64,000 bases of DNA from Paragordius varius. Taxonomy: Eukaryota; Nematomorpha. The stretch spans positions 8,742,001 through 8,806,000 of the forward strand of contig OZ176051.1 of the NCBI GenBank assembly GCA_964247055.1. The letters are read 5' to 3'. Of this stretch, positions 35,469 through 47,000 are shown one piece after another. The notes under the pieces are model-generated. The model had not been told where the DNA came from, did not search any database, and was given only the letters and a program-made list of their open reading frames with translations. Position numbers and translations under genes: made by a program. Position 1 is the stretch's first letter. Every line of letters starts with the position of its first letter.

Positions 35469-35518
35469 TATATATATATATATATATATATATTGTAACA
35501 TAAATCCTAATTAAAAAT

Positions 35519-35557
<39 letters not shown>
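35469..35557. repeat. Paired (TA)n tracts upstream of the GPCR
   Basis: Two alternating TA runs, 35469-35493 and 35520-35557, separated by 26 bases, lie 115-200 bases upstream of the receptor ATG, in its likely promoter or 5' leader. Confidence 0.9.
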
Positions 35558-35559
<2 letters not shown>

Positions 35560-35560
<1 letters not shown>

Positions 35561-37173
35561 TTATTTTGCATAATAGGATATTTAGCATAAATTTTTCGAC
35601 ATTCATTTTTACAATTCCGATTTTCGATTCACACTTCTTGCAATGAGGGCGAAATGCGTAAACGTTTGATTTTGACCTTGGATGTTGGTCACTAATGCAT
35701 AAAATAAATATGTAAATGTATGAATATTATCAAAAGTGTTAATATTTGGTGTAGTTGCTAAATAATTTAAAATAAAATCGGAAGTAGCTGTTAAAATCTA
35801 TAAACTCTGATCTGATTACCATTATTTTTGAGTAAATTTTTTAGCTATTGACTTTTGAAAATTTTATCGTATGGATAAATTAAATTTAGAGCTTTTTTTG
35901 GTTTAATATGTTAAAATCATTTAAAAAATACAGATAAATGACTAACTTTTTATATTATAATATTATTTTTTATACAATTTGCCCCGTCAGGCGTCGCTGT
36001 AATTTAGTCATATCGTAACCTAACTCAAAAACACAATATAAAACTGAATAAAAAATAAAGATATTGAAAACTGGATTAATTATTAATTAGTAGGAGAGTA
36101 AATATCCTGAACGAATATATAATAGCTAAAACTTCATCAAGATTTTCATGGTGCTTTTGAGGCAAACGAGTCATTTAAGTCAACATTAAAGCTTTTTGAA
36201 ATAGATAATATACCAATATTTTATTATTATAAATCAGGTGACGAACACGCTGCCCTCCAAAATATTTCTGCAGCTATCGAAAAATTTATATACCAAATAA
36301 ATGAATAATTTTCATAATTAAAATGATTTCTTTTGTAAATCTAAGGTAAAATCCATCAATAAGTTATCAGAAACCGTTAAAATAAATAGAAGTGATATTC
36401 TGTTAGTAATTTTTATACAATCTCAAAGTTTGAAATCTAGTATGATTCTCATATGTTTTGCAAATAAGGTTAGTCGGATTTTGGAGTCAAATATGCGGCC
36501 CCAAAGCCATTTGTGCTGGACACTTCTATAAATTATATCATTACAATCATATTAAAACAAAAATTTTGCTCCCTATAAAAACGGTGGCTCAAAATTCCGT
36601 GAAACTTTAATACTAAATGAAACCGATTTTGTTTTTGTTTAAAAAAACATACAATGCTTTAAAAATTAAATTACAGCAAATTTAGTTAATTAGAATTTAG
36701 AAGCATGATGAAATACGATATAACACTGAAGGTAAAAAGGTTTATATAATTATTTGGATATTTCTACTAGTCAATAAATTTGGTTAAATTTTTTTTAAAA
36801 GTTATTTAATATCTTAAGGGTTAAAATCAAAATTTGATGGAATCTTTTTGGAACCCTTAAAGTAAAAATAATGTTTTTATGAGAGCTTTGAATCGGTTCG
36901 AAAAATTGGAGCCGGAACCGGCATTAGTCTAAGGTTTTTATAATAAGTGTATTTGAGGTAATCTTTATTAAAAAATTATTGTACCAAGGGATTTGATCGT
37001 CATATTCCTTCTTAGATATAAAAATATTAAATTTACCGTGAAAAAATTTCTTATGTTGTGAGCCGATGTACCGCTAATCAAACTACCCTTACCTGATAAA
37101 ATATTAATAATTAATTTGTGACCAAAAAAATCTTGATGGCCTCAGGTGACCCCTGAGGTTTGAATGCCAATGA
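35560..37173. other. Intergenic, minor hAT-like fragment
   Basis: No gene was recognised. Near 36495-36530 the string gcggccccaaagccatttgtgctggacac resembles the subterminal part of the hAT MITE ends at 8.56 and 29.6 kb, so a partial MITE may lie here; its other end was not found. Confidence 0.4.
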
Positions 37174-37175
37174 TA

Positions 37176-39428
37176 TACCATTTTCCAGTCTAAATAAACG
37201 TTTTCCCAGTCAATCGAAACATTTTCCCAATCAATCGAAACGTTTTCTCAGTCAATCGAAACATTTTCCCAGTCAATAAAAACATTTTCCCAATCAATAA
37301 AAACGTTTTCCCAATCAATAAAAACGTTTTCCCAGTCAATAAAAACGGTTTTAATTTTGATAAAAAATATTAAAACAAGATATAAAAATAACTTTTAACC
37401 ATTATCAACGTAATATTAGCATATTATTTTTTATGAATTAACAATGATTGAATGATATTTTCTATATATTCCAATACACAATCATTAATAATTAATTCTT
37501 TAAAAGGTATATTTTATTAACTGGAAGAATACTTTATGGTTTTTAAGTATAATTAAGAAAATATTTAATAATTTTTTTATTTTATCAATGGTTCGCATTA
37601 ATATTCGAGGCTAACTTATAAAGTCTATAGTTACGGATAATAAAATTTATAAAAATATACCACTTTCATCTCAAATTGGTTATTTAACGCTAATTGGATT
37701 ATAAACATGTCGAATTGTGTATAAAAATACTGTCGGAAAAAATCTAAACAAAACATGGTTTTAATATGTTATTAAAAATATTTTATAGAAAAGGATATTC
37801 TAACACAATGGCTTCGCGGGCCGCATTTTAAATCGAAAAGCACGGCGTTCCGCATTCGTATTATATACCGACATTCATAAATAATTTATTCGATCTTAGA
37901 CATGACTGTAAAGAACACAATATACCATTTGCACTTCAAGAGTGTCCTTGAACACTTCAAGTTGGTCCTTGAACATTTTAAGTTGGTCCTTGAACATTTC
38001 AAGTTGGTCCACATTTCAAGTTGGTCCTTGAACAGTTCAATGGTCCTTGAACAATTCAAGTTGGTCCTTGAACAATTCAAGTTGGTCCTTGAACACTTCA
38101 AGTTGGTCCTTTGACTTTTTTGTTTTGTTTTTAACATCAATCAAATCGTAAATAATTCATATATTTTATTGTTTTGAACCTATTTTCTATTATATAACAT
38201 AAATTAATCGATTTGAACTTTTAAGCTTTGAGAAACCGTATATCTTTATAAATTTCTTAAAATAATTTTGGATTTTTAAGATTTTAACACGAATTGAAAA
38301 AATATATATGTTTTCTGGGTTATTTATAAAAATTTTTCATCAAAAACATTTAAAAGACAATAATTTTGTTCAATTGAAAAAAATTAGTTTGAAACAAAAA
38401 GTGGTTTTTTAATAAAAATTTTAATTTTTAAATGAATAAATATATAACAAATAAAGAAAATTAGGTTAATAAATAATAAAATAAAAAAAATAAATGCAAA
38501 AATTATGGTTAAATCAAAATTTATAAATTTTAAGGACCAACTTGAAGTGTTCAAGGACAACTTGAAATGTTCAAGGACCAACTTGAAATATTCAAGGACC
38601 AACTTGAAGTGTTCAAGGACCAACTTGAAGTGTTCAAGGACACTCTTGAAGTGCAAATGGTATATATTTTTTTTTAATTCGTTGCCAATTTTATAGACTC
38701 ATTCAGAATAATAGCGTAAGAAATATGAATTTTACTAATTGAGGGAATATTTTTGCATTGGATTTCATAATTTTTCGCGGGCCGCACAAAGATTCGGAAG
38801 GCCGCCTTAGGCCTTCGATGAACCAAATGATAAATATAAAAATAGGGTTAAATTTATGTTTAAGACCCAATATGAAGTGTTAAATGACCATTAAGATGAA
38901 ATTTGTATATTTTTATAAATTTTATTATTTCCTCCGTAACTATAGATTTTTTAAGTTCCGCAAATATTAATGCGAACCATCGATAAAATAAAAAACATTA
39001 TCTTAAAAATATCTCGAATTCCAAAAAGTAAAACTTCTAAAGAATACATTAATGATTGTGAACTGAAATATATTTGGAAAAATTGTCATTCAATAATTGT
39101 GTTTTGATAAAAAATAATGTTCTAATATTACGCTGATAATGATCAAAAGTTATATTTATATCTTGTTTTGATATTTATCATCAAAATTAAAACCGTTTTT
39201 ATTGACTGGGAAAACGTTTTTATTGATTGGGAAAATGTTTCGATTGACTGGGAAAATGTTTTGATTGACTGGGAAAATGTTTCAATTGACTGGGAAAACG
39301 TTTCGATTGACTAGGAAAGCGTTTCGATTGACTGGGAAAACGTTTCGATTGACTGGGAAAACGTTTCGATTGACTGGGAAAATGTTTCGATTGACTGGGA
39401 AAACGTTTATTTAGACTGGGAAATGGTA
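37176..39428. mobile_element. Foldback-like element FB-A3, hosting FB-B1
   Basis: Left end TACCATTTTCCAGTC at 37176 and right end GACTGGGAAATGGTA at 39428, flanked by TA (37174-37175; 39429-39430). The left array of the 21-bp ttttcccagtcaatcgaaacg unit spans about 37195-37345; the right array, inverted, spans about 39197-39415 with about ten units. Inverted subterminal regions follow (acgtaatattagcatattat on the left, aataatgttctaatattacg on the right). The core carries the same hAT-like cgcgggccgc and gcgggccgcacaaag motifs as FB-A1 and FB-A2, but is split by the 740-base element FB-B1. Without it the length is about 1.5 kb. No transposase is present; the repetitive open frames are artefacts. 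Confidence 0.75.
37923..38662. mobile_element. Foldback-like element FB-B1 with a different 21-bp array
   Basis: Left end TACCATTTGCACTTCAAG at 37923 and right end CTTGAAGTGCAAATGGTA at 38662, flanked by TA (37921-37922; 38663-38664). The termini share TACCATTT with the FB-A elements but the array unit is unrelated: ttcaagttggtccttgaacac, also 21 bases, in about eight copies at 37940-38112 and about five inverted copies at 38533-38645. The core (38115-38530) is plain AT-rich DNA. It interrupts the FB-A3 core exactly between segments that are contiguous in FB-A2. No coding capacity; the array gives repetitive frames. Confidence 0.75.
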
Positions 39429-39481
39429 TATATAGTTCATTCGCCATTATTGATAATTGATCACGGAGCTATAGTTTATGG

Positions 39482-40907
39482 CAGGGCTTCTTAAACTTTT
39501 TTAGTTCCCGACCCCATTTATGATTGCGAGTTTCTTAACCACCCCAAAAAATATAAAAGAAAAAAATAGTCTCCGAAATAACACTTAGAAATTTCGTTGA
39601 TAATTTTTATAGGGATTATTTCGGTTTTGAGGATTGACAAAAATAAATCTACATTTTTTATAAATTTCTAAAACACTTTAGTAAATTTATACTAAATATT
39701 AGCTGGCCCTGTCACGCTTCGGTGTGGCGTAGTCTTACCGAAATTCTTAATAATTTGCGATAAATAGAGTTAATGGAGATATAAAAAATTATAATAAACA
39801 TATTTAATAAAAAGAATCTCTTTAATTATTCTTTTACGGGTTTTTGCATAGGCTAAAATACTTTTTGCTCGATATTTAATCTGTCCCTTATTAAAGATTT
39901 CAACCATCACTGGATTTATTTTAAGATTTTCGTTTTACAAAATCATGGGTAAAAATTCTAATTTGAAATTATGTTCATACAGCTGGGATCAAGGGATATA
40001 AAAAGTAAATTATTTGTGGTCTCTTTTTAAAGGAAAAAATGTTTTTATATAAATTCACAAGAAATGTGTTTAATTGAACTCGTATAGCTTCCTAAGTTTT
40101 TTGCAAATTTCCAAAACTACACCTATTTTTTGCGGCGTCTCAGTTTTTAAGCCTTTGATGAGCTTGGCTTCATAAATTTTCTGTAAATTAGCTCCAAAAC
40201 GACCCAATTTTTATATAGTGGCGCAGTTTTAGCGGCCAGCTGTTTACCCAGCAGCCAATAAAAACGCAAGACTAAAATATTGCCTTTTGACAGAGAACAA
40301 CTTGAATCCTCAGTGAATTTTAACGGTCTCATACCCTGGTCAAAAAATTATTTAGTTTTTTTGAAAAAAATAGCATTTTAAGGGGGGAACGGGGAAAAGA
40401 GAGCCTAAATTAAAAAGGCAGCCAACTAGGTTCGGCGCTATCTAAAAAAAAGTAAAAATAATCATATTTGAAATCGAATGGTCCAACACGTTTTCCGGAA
40501 AATTAAAGGCACGATTTTTCTGGATTTTTTTTCAAAAAAACCCGTTTTACCTAGGGGTGGGCCCGAACTGGGAGCCTAATTCAAAAAAAGGGCCAAGCTA
40601 TTGTCGGAGCATTCATTAATGATTATATTTTTTCAACATTTGGATTTGAATGGGTCTACCGATTTTCCGGAAACAGATCACAAACCCAGCATTTTTCATT
40701 TTAATAAATATATAGAAAATGCTGGTATAAACAGTCTTTCCGAACCACATTTTAGATATATTTATCTACGATGATTGTTTTTTTTATAATACTAACTTTA
40801 CAAGTTAAAAAGCATTTTCTGTTAAATTGTATTTTTATCACTCGCGACCTCATAATTTTACTATGCGACCCCAAATGAGGTCGCGACCCATAGTTTAAGA
40901 AGCCCTC
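39482..40907. mobile_element. hAT deletion derivative with Helitron-like insertion
   Basis: Left terminus CAGGGCTTCTTAAACT at 39482; right terminus, reverse complement, gagggcttcttaaacta ending near 40907, with gtcgcgaccc subterminal motifs as in the hAT at 8711-10330. No matching 8-bp flanks were seen. Most transposase sequence is gone. A copy of the Helitron-like repeat occupies about 40150-40730 in reverse orientation; the hAT sequence resumes at aatgctggtataaac, which matches the hAT at 8.7-10.3 kb near 10138. Confidence 0.65.
40150..40730 (-). repeat. Helitron-like repeat, inverted copy
   Basis: Read on the minus strand from about 40730 it starts TCTATATATTTATTAAAATG and then follows the same block order as the copies at 2530 and 4479 (gtttgtgatctgtttccgg, attttccggaaaacgtgttgg, gcgccgaacctagttggc). 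The shared 5' start across three unrelated flanks defines the element's left boundary. The minus-strand frame at 40147-40332 is part of this repeat, not a gene. Confidence 0.6.
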
Positions 40908-42125
40908 TAACATAATTGGTGAAGGAAACCCTAATTATAAAACGAGTCTACAACTCCAGATAATGGTTCACTATAATCAATATTTTTGTTTCGCATTTAA
41001 CTTAAGATGAAGCTTTATCCAATGACTAATTTAAACAGCTTTTAATCATATTTGTTACCAGCTAAAAAGAAGTATCAATAAATTCCTTTCGTGGCTTTAC
41101 ACAACAGGGTTTAAGATTATTTTGGGGGTTTTAGTATTTTTGGTAAAAAAGTAGGGTATGGCGGTTAAACACAAAATTAAATGTAGCTCGACTATATTTG
41201 GGTGATTCATAATGGAATTTTTTTAAATTTAAAATCTCCCTTCCAATTCTCTAATTATACATTTTTGGAAAAAAGAAGATTTTGAATAAGGTGCAAGAAA
41301 TTCCTAAAGGTAAACTGTTAAAAATCTGTAATTATTATTAGCTAAACATCTATAAATTACAAAACAGTTTTACTGATAGGCATTTCTAATGGATAATCAA
41401 TTGTAATTGCCGCTGAAGCTAAAATATTCTGAGGTACATTCACATAAATTGGGTTATAAAATTAAAATTGATAAAAATATCCAAATTATAAAAAGTTTTA
41501 TCGATAAACGACTGATTTTTACTGGTTTTACGAAAATTTAAACATACTATTTGGCAAAGTTTTACTTAATTTCCTAAAAATATTTAAGAGAAAATGTTTT
41601 TTTTGGTGTTTATAATGCGGTAAGGGGCTGTTTAAGTCTCACTTCAAAGTGAGATAAAATCAAAAAACTTATATTGATAATCGACTATTTTTTTAGAAAT
41701 TAAAATGCAAGCTAATTAAATAGAGGGCTCTAGGTACATTTTAGTCTAAAATGTTATTTGAAAAATCAAACGTAAATCACCAGATTCCTTTAAAGTTTCG
41801 CATTATATTTTTTTTTAATAATTACCCATAGAATCTTCTTCATTAAAATTGAAATCTTTGTCGCTCAAAAAGTGATCGTTTCTATCCTGCGTATAATAGA
41901 TTTAAATTGGCTACACTTTATGTCAATTTCACTTATATATAAACTGAAAGTTATTACTTTATTTCCAACACAAAATAAAATAAAAAGACAAATACCCTTT
42001 TGAACAGCCACACTTTTAAACTTTAATTTTTTCTCTGATTTCGAATCCGAATATATATTTAAGAAATCTACATTTCTATTTTTCTTTTTCTCGACAAAAA
42101 AATATTTGTCTTTTAAATTTACGTT
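40908..42125. other. Intergenic, nothing recognised
   Basis: AT-rich DNA between the hAT derivative and the MYDGF-like gene. No coding or RNA signal was recognised. Confidence 0.4.
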
Positions 42126-42131
42126 TTTATT
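42126..42131 (-). terminator. Candidate poly(A) signal of the MYDGF-like gene
   Basis: AATAAA on the minus strand eight bases after the stop codon; a second A/T-rich variant follows. Confidence 0.35.
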
Positions 42132-42138
42132 TTATAAT

Positions 42139-42570
42139 TTAATTTTTGGTATTTAAAAAATAGTTCTTGACTTTAATAGCTGCATGATCCGCCCTTCGGT
42201 TAAGCATACGCAACTTGTATTCTTCAAATATCAACTTTGACGTTTCAATGTATAAAGCGCAGAATTCTGATTTGACATACGAAGTCCAATCCTACAATAA
42301 TAATATAATTTTTATATAATTAAATGACATTATTTTATTTTAAAACCAAAAAAATAAAACCGAACAAAAATTTACCTCTGCAAGGTCACCATAGGCCGTA
42401 TATGTCAATTCGCAATACAAATCTTTTGAATTCACTTTTCCTAGCAACACTTTTACACCAACCCCGGGCTTCATGCTAATTGTTTGAACATCCCCAAATG
42501 CATTAACATTACACAATAAAAATTCGATAATGACGATAATAAATTGGGAGCGTAATAACGGATTATACAT
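42139..42570 (-). CDS. MYDGF-like secreted protein
   Basis: Minus-strand exon 1 is 42570-42376 (donor GCAGAG|gtaaat) and exon 2 is 42291-42139 (acceptor attattgtag), phase 0, with an 84-base intron. The 115-residue product starts with a signal peptide (MYNPLLRSQFIIVIIEFLLC, probable cleavage before FGDVQ). The mature part aligns with myeloid-derived growth factor (UPF0556): KPGVGVKVLLGKV matches the VRPGG region, LYCELTYTAYGDLAEDW matches C-x-FTYxSQGGTNEQW, and FCALYIETSKLIFEEYKLRM matches CxIWRPxGKSYLYFTQFKAE, with the two conserved cysteines (C53, C76) present. MYDGF is an ER-lumen/Golgi or secreted protein whose role outside vertebrates is poorly known. The protein is shorter than the human 173 residues, with a reduced loop between the cysteines and a short C terminus. 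The start is set by the signal peptide. The 5' end faces the methyltransferase gene 253 bases away. Confidence 0.7.
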
Positions 42571-42823
42571 TTTTTAAAATATATTTTTATTAAAATTTAT
42601 TTAAAAGGTTAAGATTGATTTAGCACGAACTTTATAATAATAAAATTTATCTCTATAACCAAAAAACTCACGCAACCTATTTTGACAAGCTAAGCAAAAT
42701 ACATATTTTTAGCTTGTTATCATTAACCATGTTAGTTAAACACAAAACAAAATGTTATTAAAATCGAGGTAAGTACTAACCGTATATTTATATTTACATC
42801 ATTTACTTCATTTTATCTTAATA
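42571..42823. promoter_or_regulatory. Divergent intergenic region, possible shared promoter
   Basis: Only 253 bases separate the start codons of the minus-strand MYDGF-like gene and the plus-strand methyltransferase. It contains an inverted pair, taagcaaaatacatatttttagctt, and a strong splice-donor string TCGAG|gtaagtac at 42764-42776 that could belong to a 5' untranslated exon of the methyltransferase. No TATA box was assigned. Confidence 0.4.
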
Positions 42824-43996
42824 ATGGGGGAAATGGACTCTAAACCAGAATTGTATCGTAAATATAGTAATTATCAATCCCTTTGTGCAAAAACCGTTCT
42901 AAATGCCATGTGGAGTTTAGAAAATGACTTAAATTATTGGAATCCAGATAATAAGGATACAGAAAACAACTTTCATTTTGGGAAAAATATCCGTATATTA
43001 GATGTTGGATGTGGATACGGGTCCACAACTAAATTTATTTATGAAACAATGATGGGAAAAATCACACAATTAATCTCGGAGAGAAAATCCAAAATTGAAC
43101 TTAATGAAAATGACTTGGGTGACAAATGCCTGATTCAAATAATTGGAATGGATCTTAATTCTGATATGATAAAATATGCATCGAAGTTAAACACGATTAA
43201 CACTGAAGACGCATCTAAATCAATAGGTATTGATATACCCAATATAAATGGAAATGTTAAGAAGAAAATAAATTTTCAACTTTCTTACATTACCGGTAAT
43301 ATTGAACAATTCGAAACTATTACTTTTGAGGGTAATAAAACGGCTTTAATGGATATTATATTCAGTTTTAACTGCATACATTGGATACCTGATCTCACGT
43401 TAGCCTTTAAAAACATGAGGCGATTGTTAAAGACTAAAACAGGCATTTTAAGATGTGTTTTTCTTGGAGAGCCCATTCAGTCTTTAAGTTTTGCCACACA
43501 GAAAACCATAAATTATTTTTGTGAAACATCTAAAAGCATCAGTGCAAGTGCAATTAATGAGTGGTTGATAAATAGAGGAATTGTTTTTAATGAAAAAGAC
43601 ACTTCTATAAATCATAATAAAACAATAAATGATTTTTTTGAATTTTTATGTCAGTTAAAACGCATTTGGGATTCAGGAAATATTCCATGGTGCCGATCTT
43701 ATTCGAATGCTGATTGCCCGGTTAACACACTGAAAAATATATTATTAGAAGCAGAATTTACACAAGTAAATATAACACCATTACAAAATTTAAGGTGGTT
43801 TTGTTTACCATCAGAAACTTATTTACATGCTACTCATCAAGCAATTTTCCCAAATCTCACCAAAATCGGAAACATTAGTCTTCAAAATGAATTTTTATCT
43901 TTATTTAACACGTTTTGTCATCAATACAATGAAAGATTTCACGGGGATGTCTGTAATCAGCTTGCATGCGAGTATTATATCGAAGCATATGCATAA
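42824..43996 (+). CDS. JHAMT-like SAM-dependent methyltransferase
   Basis: A single 390-residue frame with a class I SAM-binding fold. Residues 8-20 (PELYRKYSNYQSL) match the N-terminal ELYxKxNxxQ segment of juvenile-hormone acid methyltransferases. Motif I is ILDVGCGYGSTT (58-69). The acidic ribose-binding residue lies in IIGMDLNSDMIKYA (D110). Motifs around DIIFSFNCIHWIPDL and FKNMRRLLK (177-203) match FSFYxLHWxxDxxxAFxNxxxLL. In insects these enzymes methylate farnesoic or juvenile hormone acids; other relatives act on other small carboxylates, so the substrate is not certain. It is about 100 residues longer than typical JHAMT because of insertions near 78-105 and 122-152 and an extended C terminus. 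AATAAA lies at 44033. Intronless coding region; start chosen by the conserved N terminus. Confidence 0.75.
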   Translation: MGEMDSKPELYRKYSNYQSLCAKTVLNAMWSLENDLNYWNPDNKDTENNFHFGKNIRILDVGCGYGSTTKFIYETMMGKITQLISERKSKIELNENDLGDKCLIQIIGMDLNSDMIKYASKLNTINTEDASKSIGIDIPNINGNVKKKINFQLSYITGNIEQFETITFEGNKTALMDIIFSFNCIHWIPDLTLAFKNMRRLLKTKTGILRCVFLGEPIQSLSFATQKTINYFCETSKSISASAINEWLINRGIVFNEKDTSINHNKTINDFFEFLCQLKRIWDSGNIPWCRSYSNADCPVNTLKNILLEAEFTQVNITPLQNLRWFCLPSETYLHATHQAIFPNLTKIGNISLQNEFLSLFNTFCHQYNERFHGDVCNQLACEYYIEAYA

Positions 43997-44032
43997 AATA
44001 GTTAAAAAAAAAATTAATATTTTATGTGATCA

Positions 44033-44038
44033 AATAAA
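44033..44038 (+). terminator. Candidate poly(A) signal of the methyltransferase
   Basis: AATAAA 37 bases after the stop codon. Confidence 0.4.
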
Positions 44039-44049
44039 TTAATTTTTAT

Positions 44050-47000
44050 ATATCAGTTTAGCATTGCTATATACTTAAATTGTTCAAGGCCTTTGGACAA
44101 AAATTACAATCATAGCTCCCAAGTTAAAAAAATAATAACTTTAAGGTGTACCCCTAACAATTCCCTCATTTTATGGCTTCAATGTTTTGCCATTCATTTA
44201 GATTCAATTTTTATTTACTTTATCGAAAGTAAAATATTTTGCAATTGATTTTTTGGTGGTGTTGTAAACGGATGAAAATGACAAATCCAATATAATCTTA
44301 TCTATTAATTTTTAAATGAAGATGGTATGTTTTTTGGAATAAAAAAAAATCGACCGAATATATAATTAACTCTGCTAGTATTTGTTGCCAAAATGCTAAA
44401 ATGATGATTTTATCACTTATTTGATATCCACCATCTTGGTAAATAAATGGAGCCTCTTTTAATTGTTGTTCTTTTAAAAAAAATATTTGGGAAATTAAAT
44501 TACATTAAAATCAGCGTAATTAGTTAGATGATTTGATACCACATTCCGCCTGAGTCTCGAGAGATGGATTCATAAGGCTGTTAGTATAATGATAAACAGT
44601 GTCCAATAGTTCTACTACAAGCTTTTTTTTCGTTGTTTCCAATTTATATTTTATTTTTTTTTTAATTTAAACTACGGAGCAGAGGTATAGCCTAAATGAA
44701 AAGTCAAAATTAAACCGTACTCATAAATGGGTGATTGTTTTATGTATAATTTAAAATAATAACTTTTAAATACCTATATACATTTAAAATAAAATTAAAA
44801 AATTATAAAATCCGTCGCCCGGAGCATTAGCCCCCTTCCCCCTCCCCCCTTAGATACGCATCTGCTATGAAGTTGCCATGTTCAGGATTGCGGCTTATCT
44901 AATATACCGTTACAGCGTTTAGTATTAGTCCAGGTGAATCAATTAAACTGGAAAAATACTAGTAGAATTTAAAAAAGTAAATATCTATAACGATAAGATA
45001 TAATTTTGGAAATATTTAAAATAATCAAGTCAACCACAGGGAGTGTGTATATCAAAATATCATTTTTACTACCTTTTTGAAAGCATGGATGTTACATGTC
45101 TCTGGTTCAGTCCAAAAACTACAATAGAATATAACAACAATCCATCAAATGATTCATTTTTACTAAAATACACACATCAACCAGCAAGTGGGATTTAATT
45201 TAGTTATATTGTCAAACAATTATCAATATGGCATTTTTCTCAGGACATTTTAATAACCGCTCATAATCAGTTTTACCCAATAAAACGGTAAAAGAACCAA
45301 TCGCCGCTCCAAATCAAACTTCTAAAAGCCTTTTAAAGACAAAAGCGATAAAAAGTATAAGGTCTGAGTTAATACAAAAAGCTTTAAAAGTCACTGAAAA
45401 ACCCCCTATCTAGAGATATTGGAAAAGAGTTGAAAATTTTAAGATATATTTCACCTATGTTACTTTGTAAATCAAATCCGTTGACATCAGGGGTTTACTC
45501 CCAAATTTTCATTATGTATTTCAAATTACTGTGTTCTTTTATGGGCTGCATTTCTTATTATCTTTCACTCCTCCAAGTATAAATCATTTACTCTTTTATG
45601 GTACACTTTCCTTCTGCTTTCAAACCCATTTTATGTGGTCTCTAACAAAACCAAAGCATGTGTCTTTAATTACCATCTAATTAGTTATGCAACATTCAAA
45701 TCATCCGGAAGATTAGAAAGTCTAATTCATTCTGGCTATGCCGTCACGGTTATAGTAGGTTGTAAAAAATATAGCCTATAATATCTGAAAAATCAAGATT
45801 ATATATTTTATCAGTCCGGTTTAGGTTTAATGATCAAATTTTCCAACTTTAGGATTTGCACCTCATCAGCTTTCAGTGTCCTAAATTAGGGTTCATGTTA
45901 GATAAAAAGAACCGATAAATTGAGAGAATTCAGCTACAATATCGGTTATAAGGATTTGGTAAAACTTGGTAAATCGTAAGATACTTTACATTTAAGCATG
46001 TTTCACTGAGCCTCGACAAATAAGTAAATTGAATATGCACAATTCAAATTTTCGGTTTAAATATAATTATAACAATCTATATGAGGGTTTTAAAATGTTA
46101 GAATATTAAATAAATCTTTTTTTTCCGGAATCGCTTAACATTTTTAAAAAAACCGTGATTAAGCCATTAGCAATGATAAAGAAATAGAAAATATATTTTT
46201 TGGTGGAATTGACTCACAAATTTGGCATTTATATTTTATAAAGTAACATTACTTTTTAAATAAAAATATTTTGCTCTTATAAACACTTATATTATATCTT
46301 AGCGATAATTACATATTTTAAACATTAGTCGAGGCCAGTATACAGATAATCGTATTTATACAATATGGAAACTTAGTGATATCAGTTAAAACTCCTTAAA
46401 ATTCACATTTTTATAGAATTTAAAATTTAATAAAATTTTATTTTTGACACTTTCCTTTATAAATGATAAACCTTGCAAAACTCAAGCTTATATATATTTT
46501 GATTATTATATATTGATATAGCCATTTTCATAAAAATAAAATATGGACTGCTTATTGGTTAGTTTATTTTTTGTATTAACCGATCGTCAAAATAGATCGA
46601 AATAAGCCACGATAACTAAGCGCTCTAAAAATGATCAATCATAAACTGAGAATCTTTTTTAAAAGATTGTCTATAAAAAATCAAATCTGCACTATGGCAT
46701 TATAACCACTGCTTACAAATAGTTTACCTTATCCAATATGATTTATTAGTATAAATAATTTTAATATTCTATACCTTTCACCTCCGTGCATAGTATTACT
46801 AAAATGTCAAATATTTATTTCGCCTATATAAATAATAATTAAAATAATAATTCAAAAATAAGATAATAAAGAATAAAAGATAATATTTTTTAATTCACAA
46901 AACCGCATACCACTAAGAATTTATAAAAATAACGGTTTTAATTAAACTCAATTAACGTTACATATCATACATAGCTATAGAATAAATTTATAAAAATGAT

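Noticed and set aside
37886-38696. Repetitive frames (LEHFKLV, SRTNLKC) on both strands
   Set aside because: They are the 21-bp array of the nested element FB-B1 read in several frames, not genes.
13470-39428. CRISPR-like arrays
   Set aside because: The units are directly adjacent without unique spacers and occur as inverted terminal arrays of transposable elements in a eukaryotic genome.
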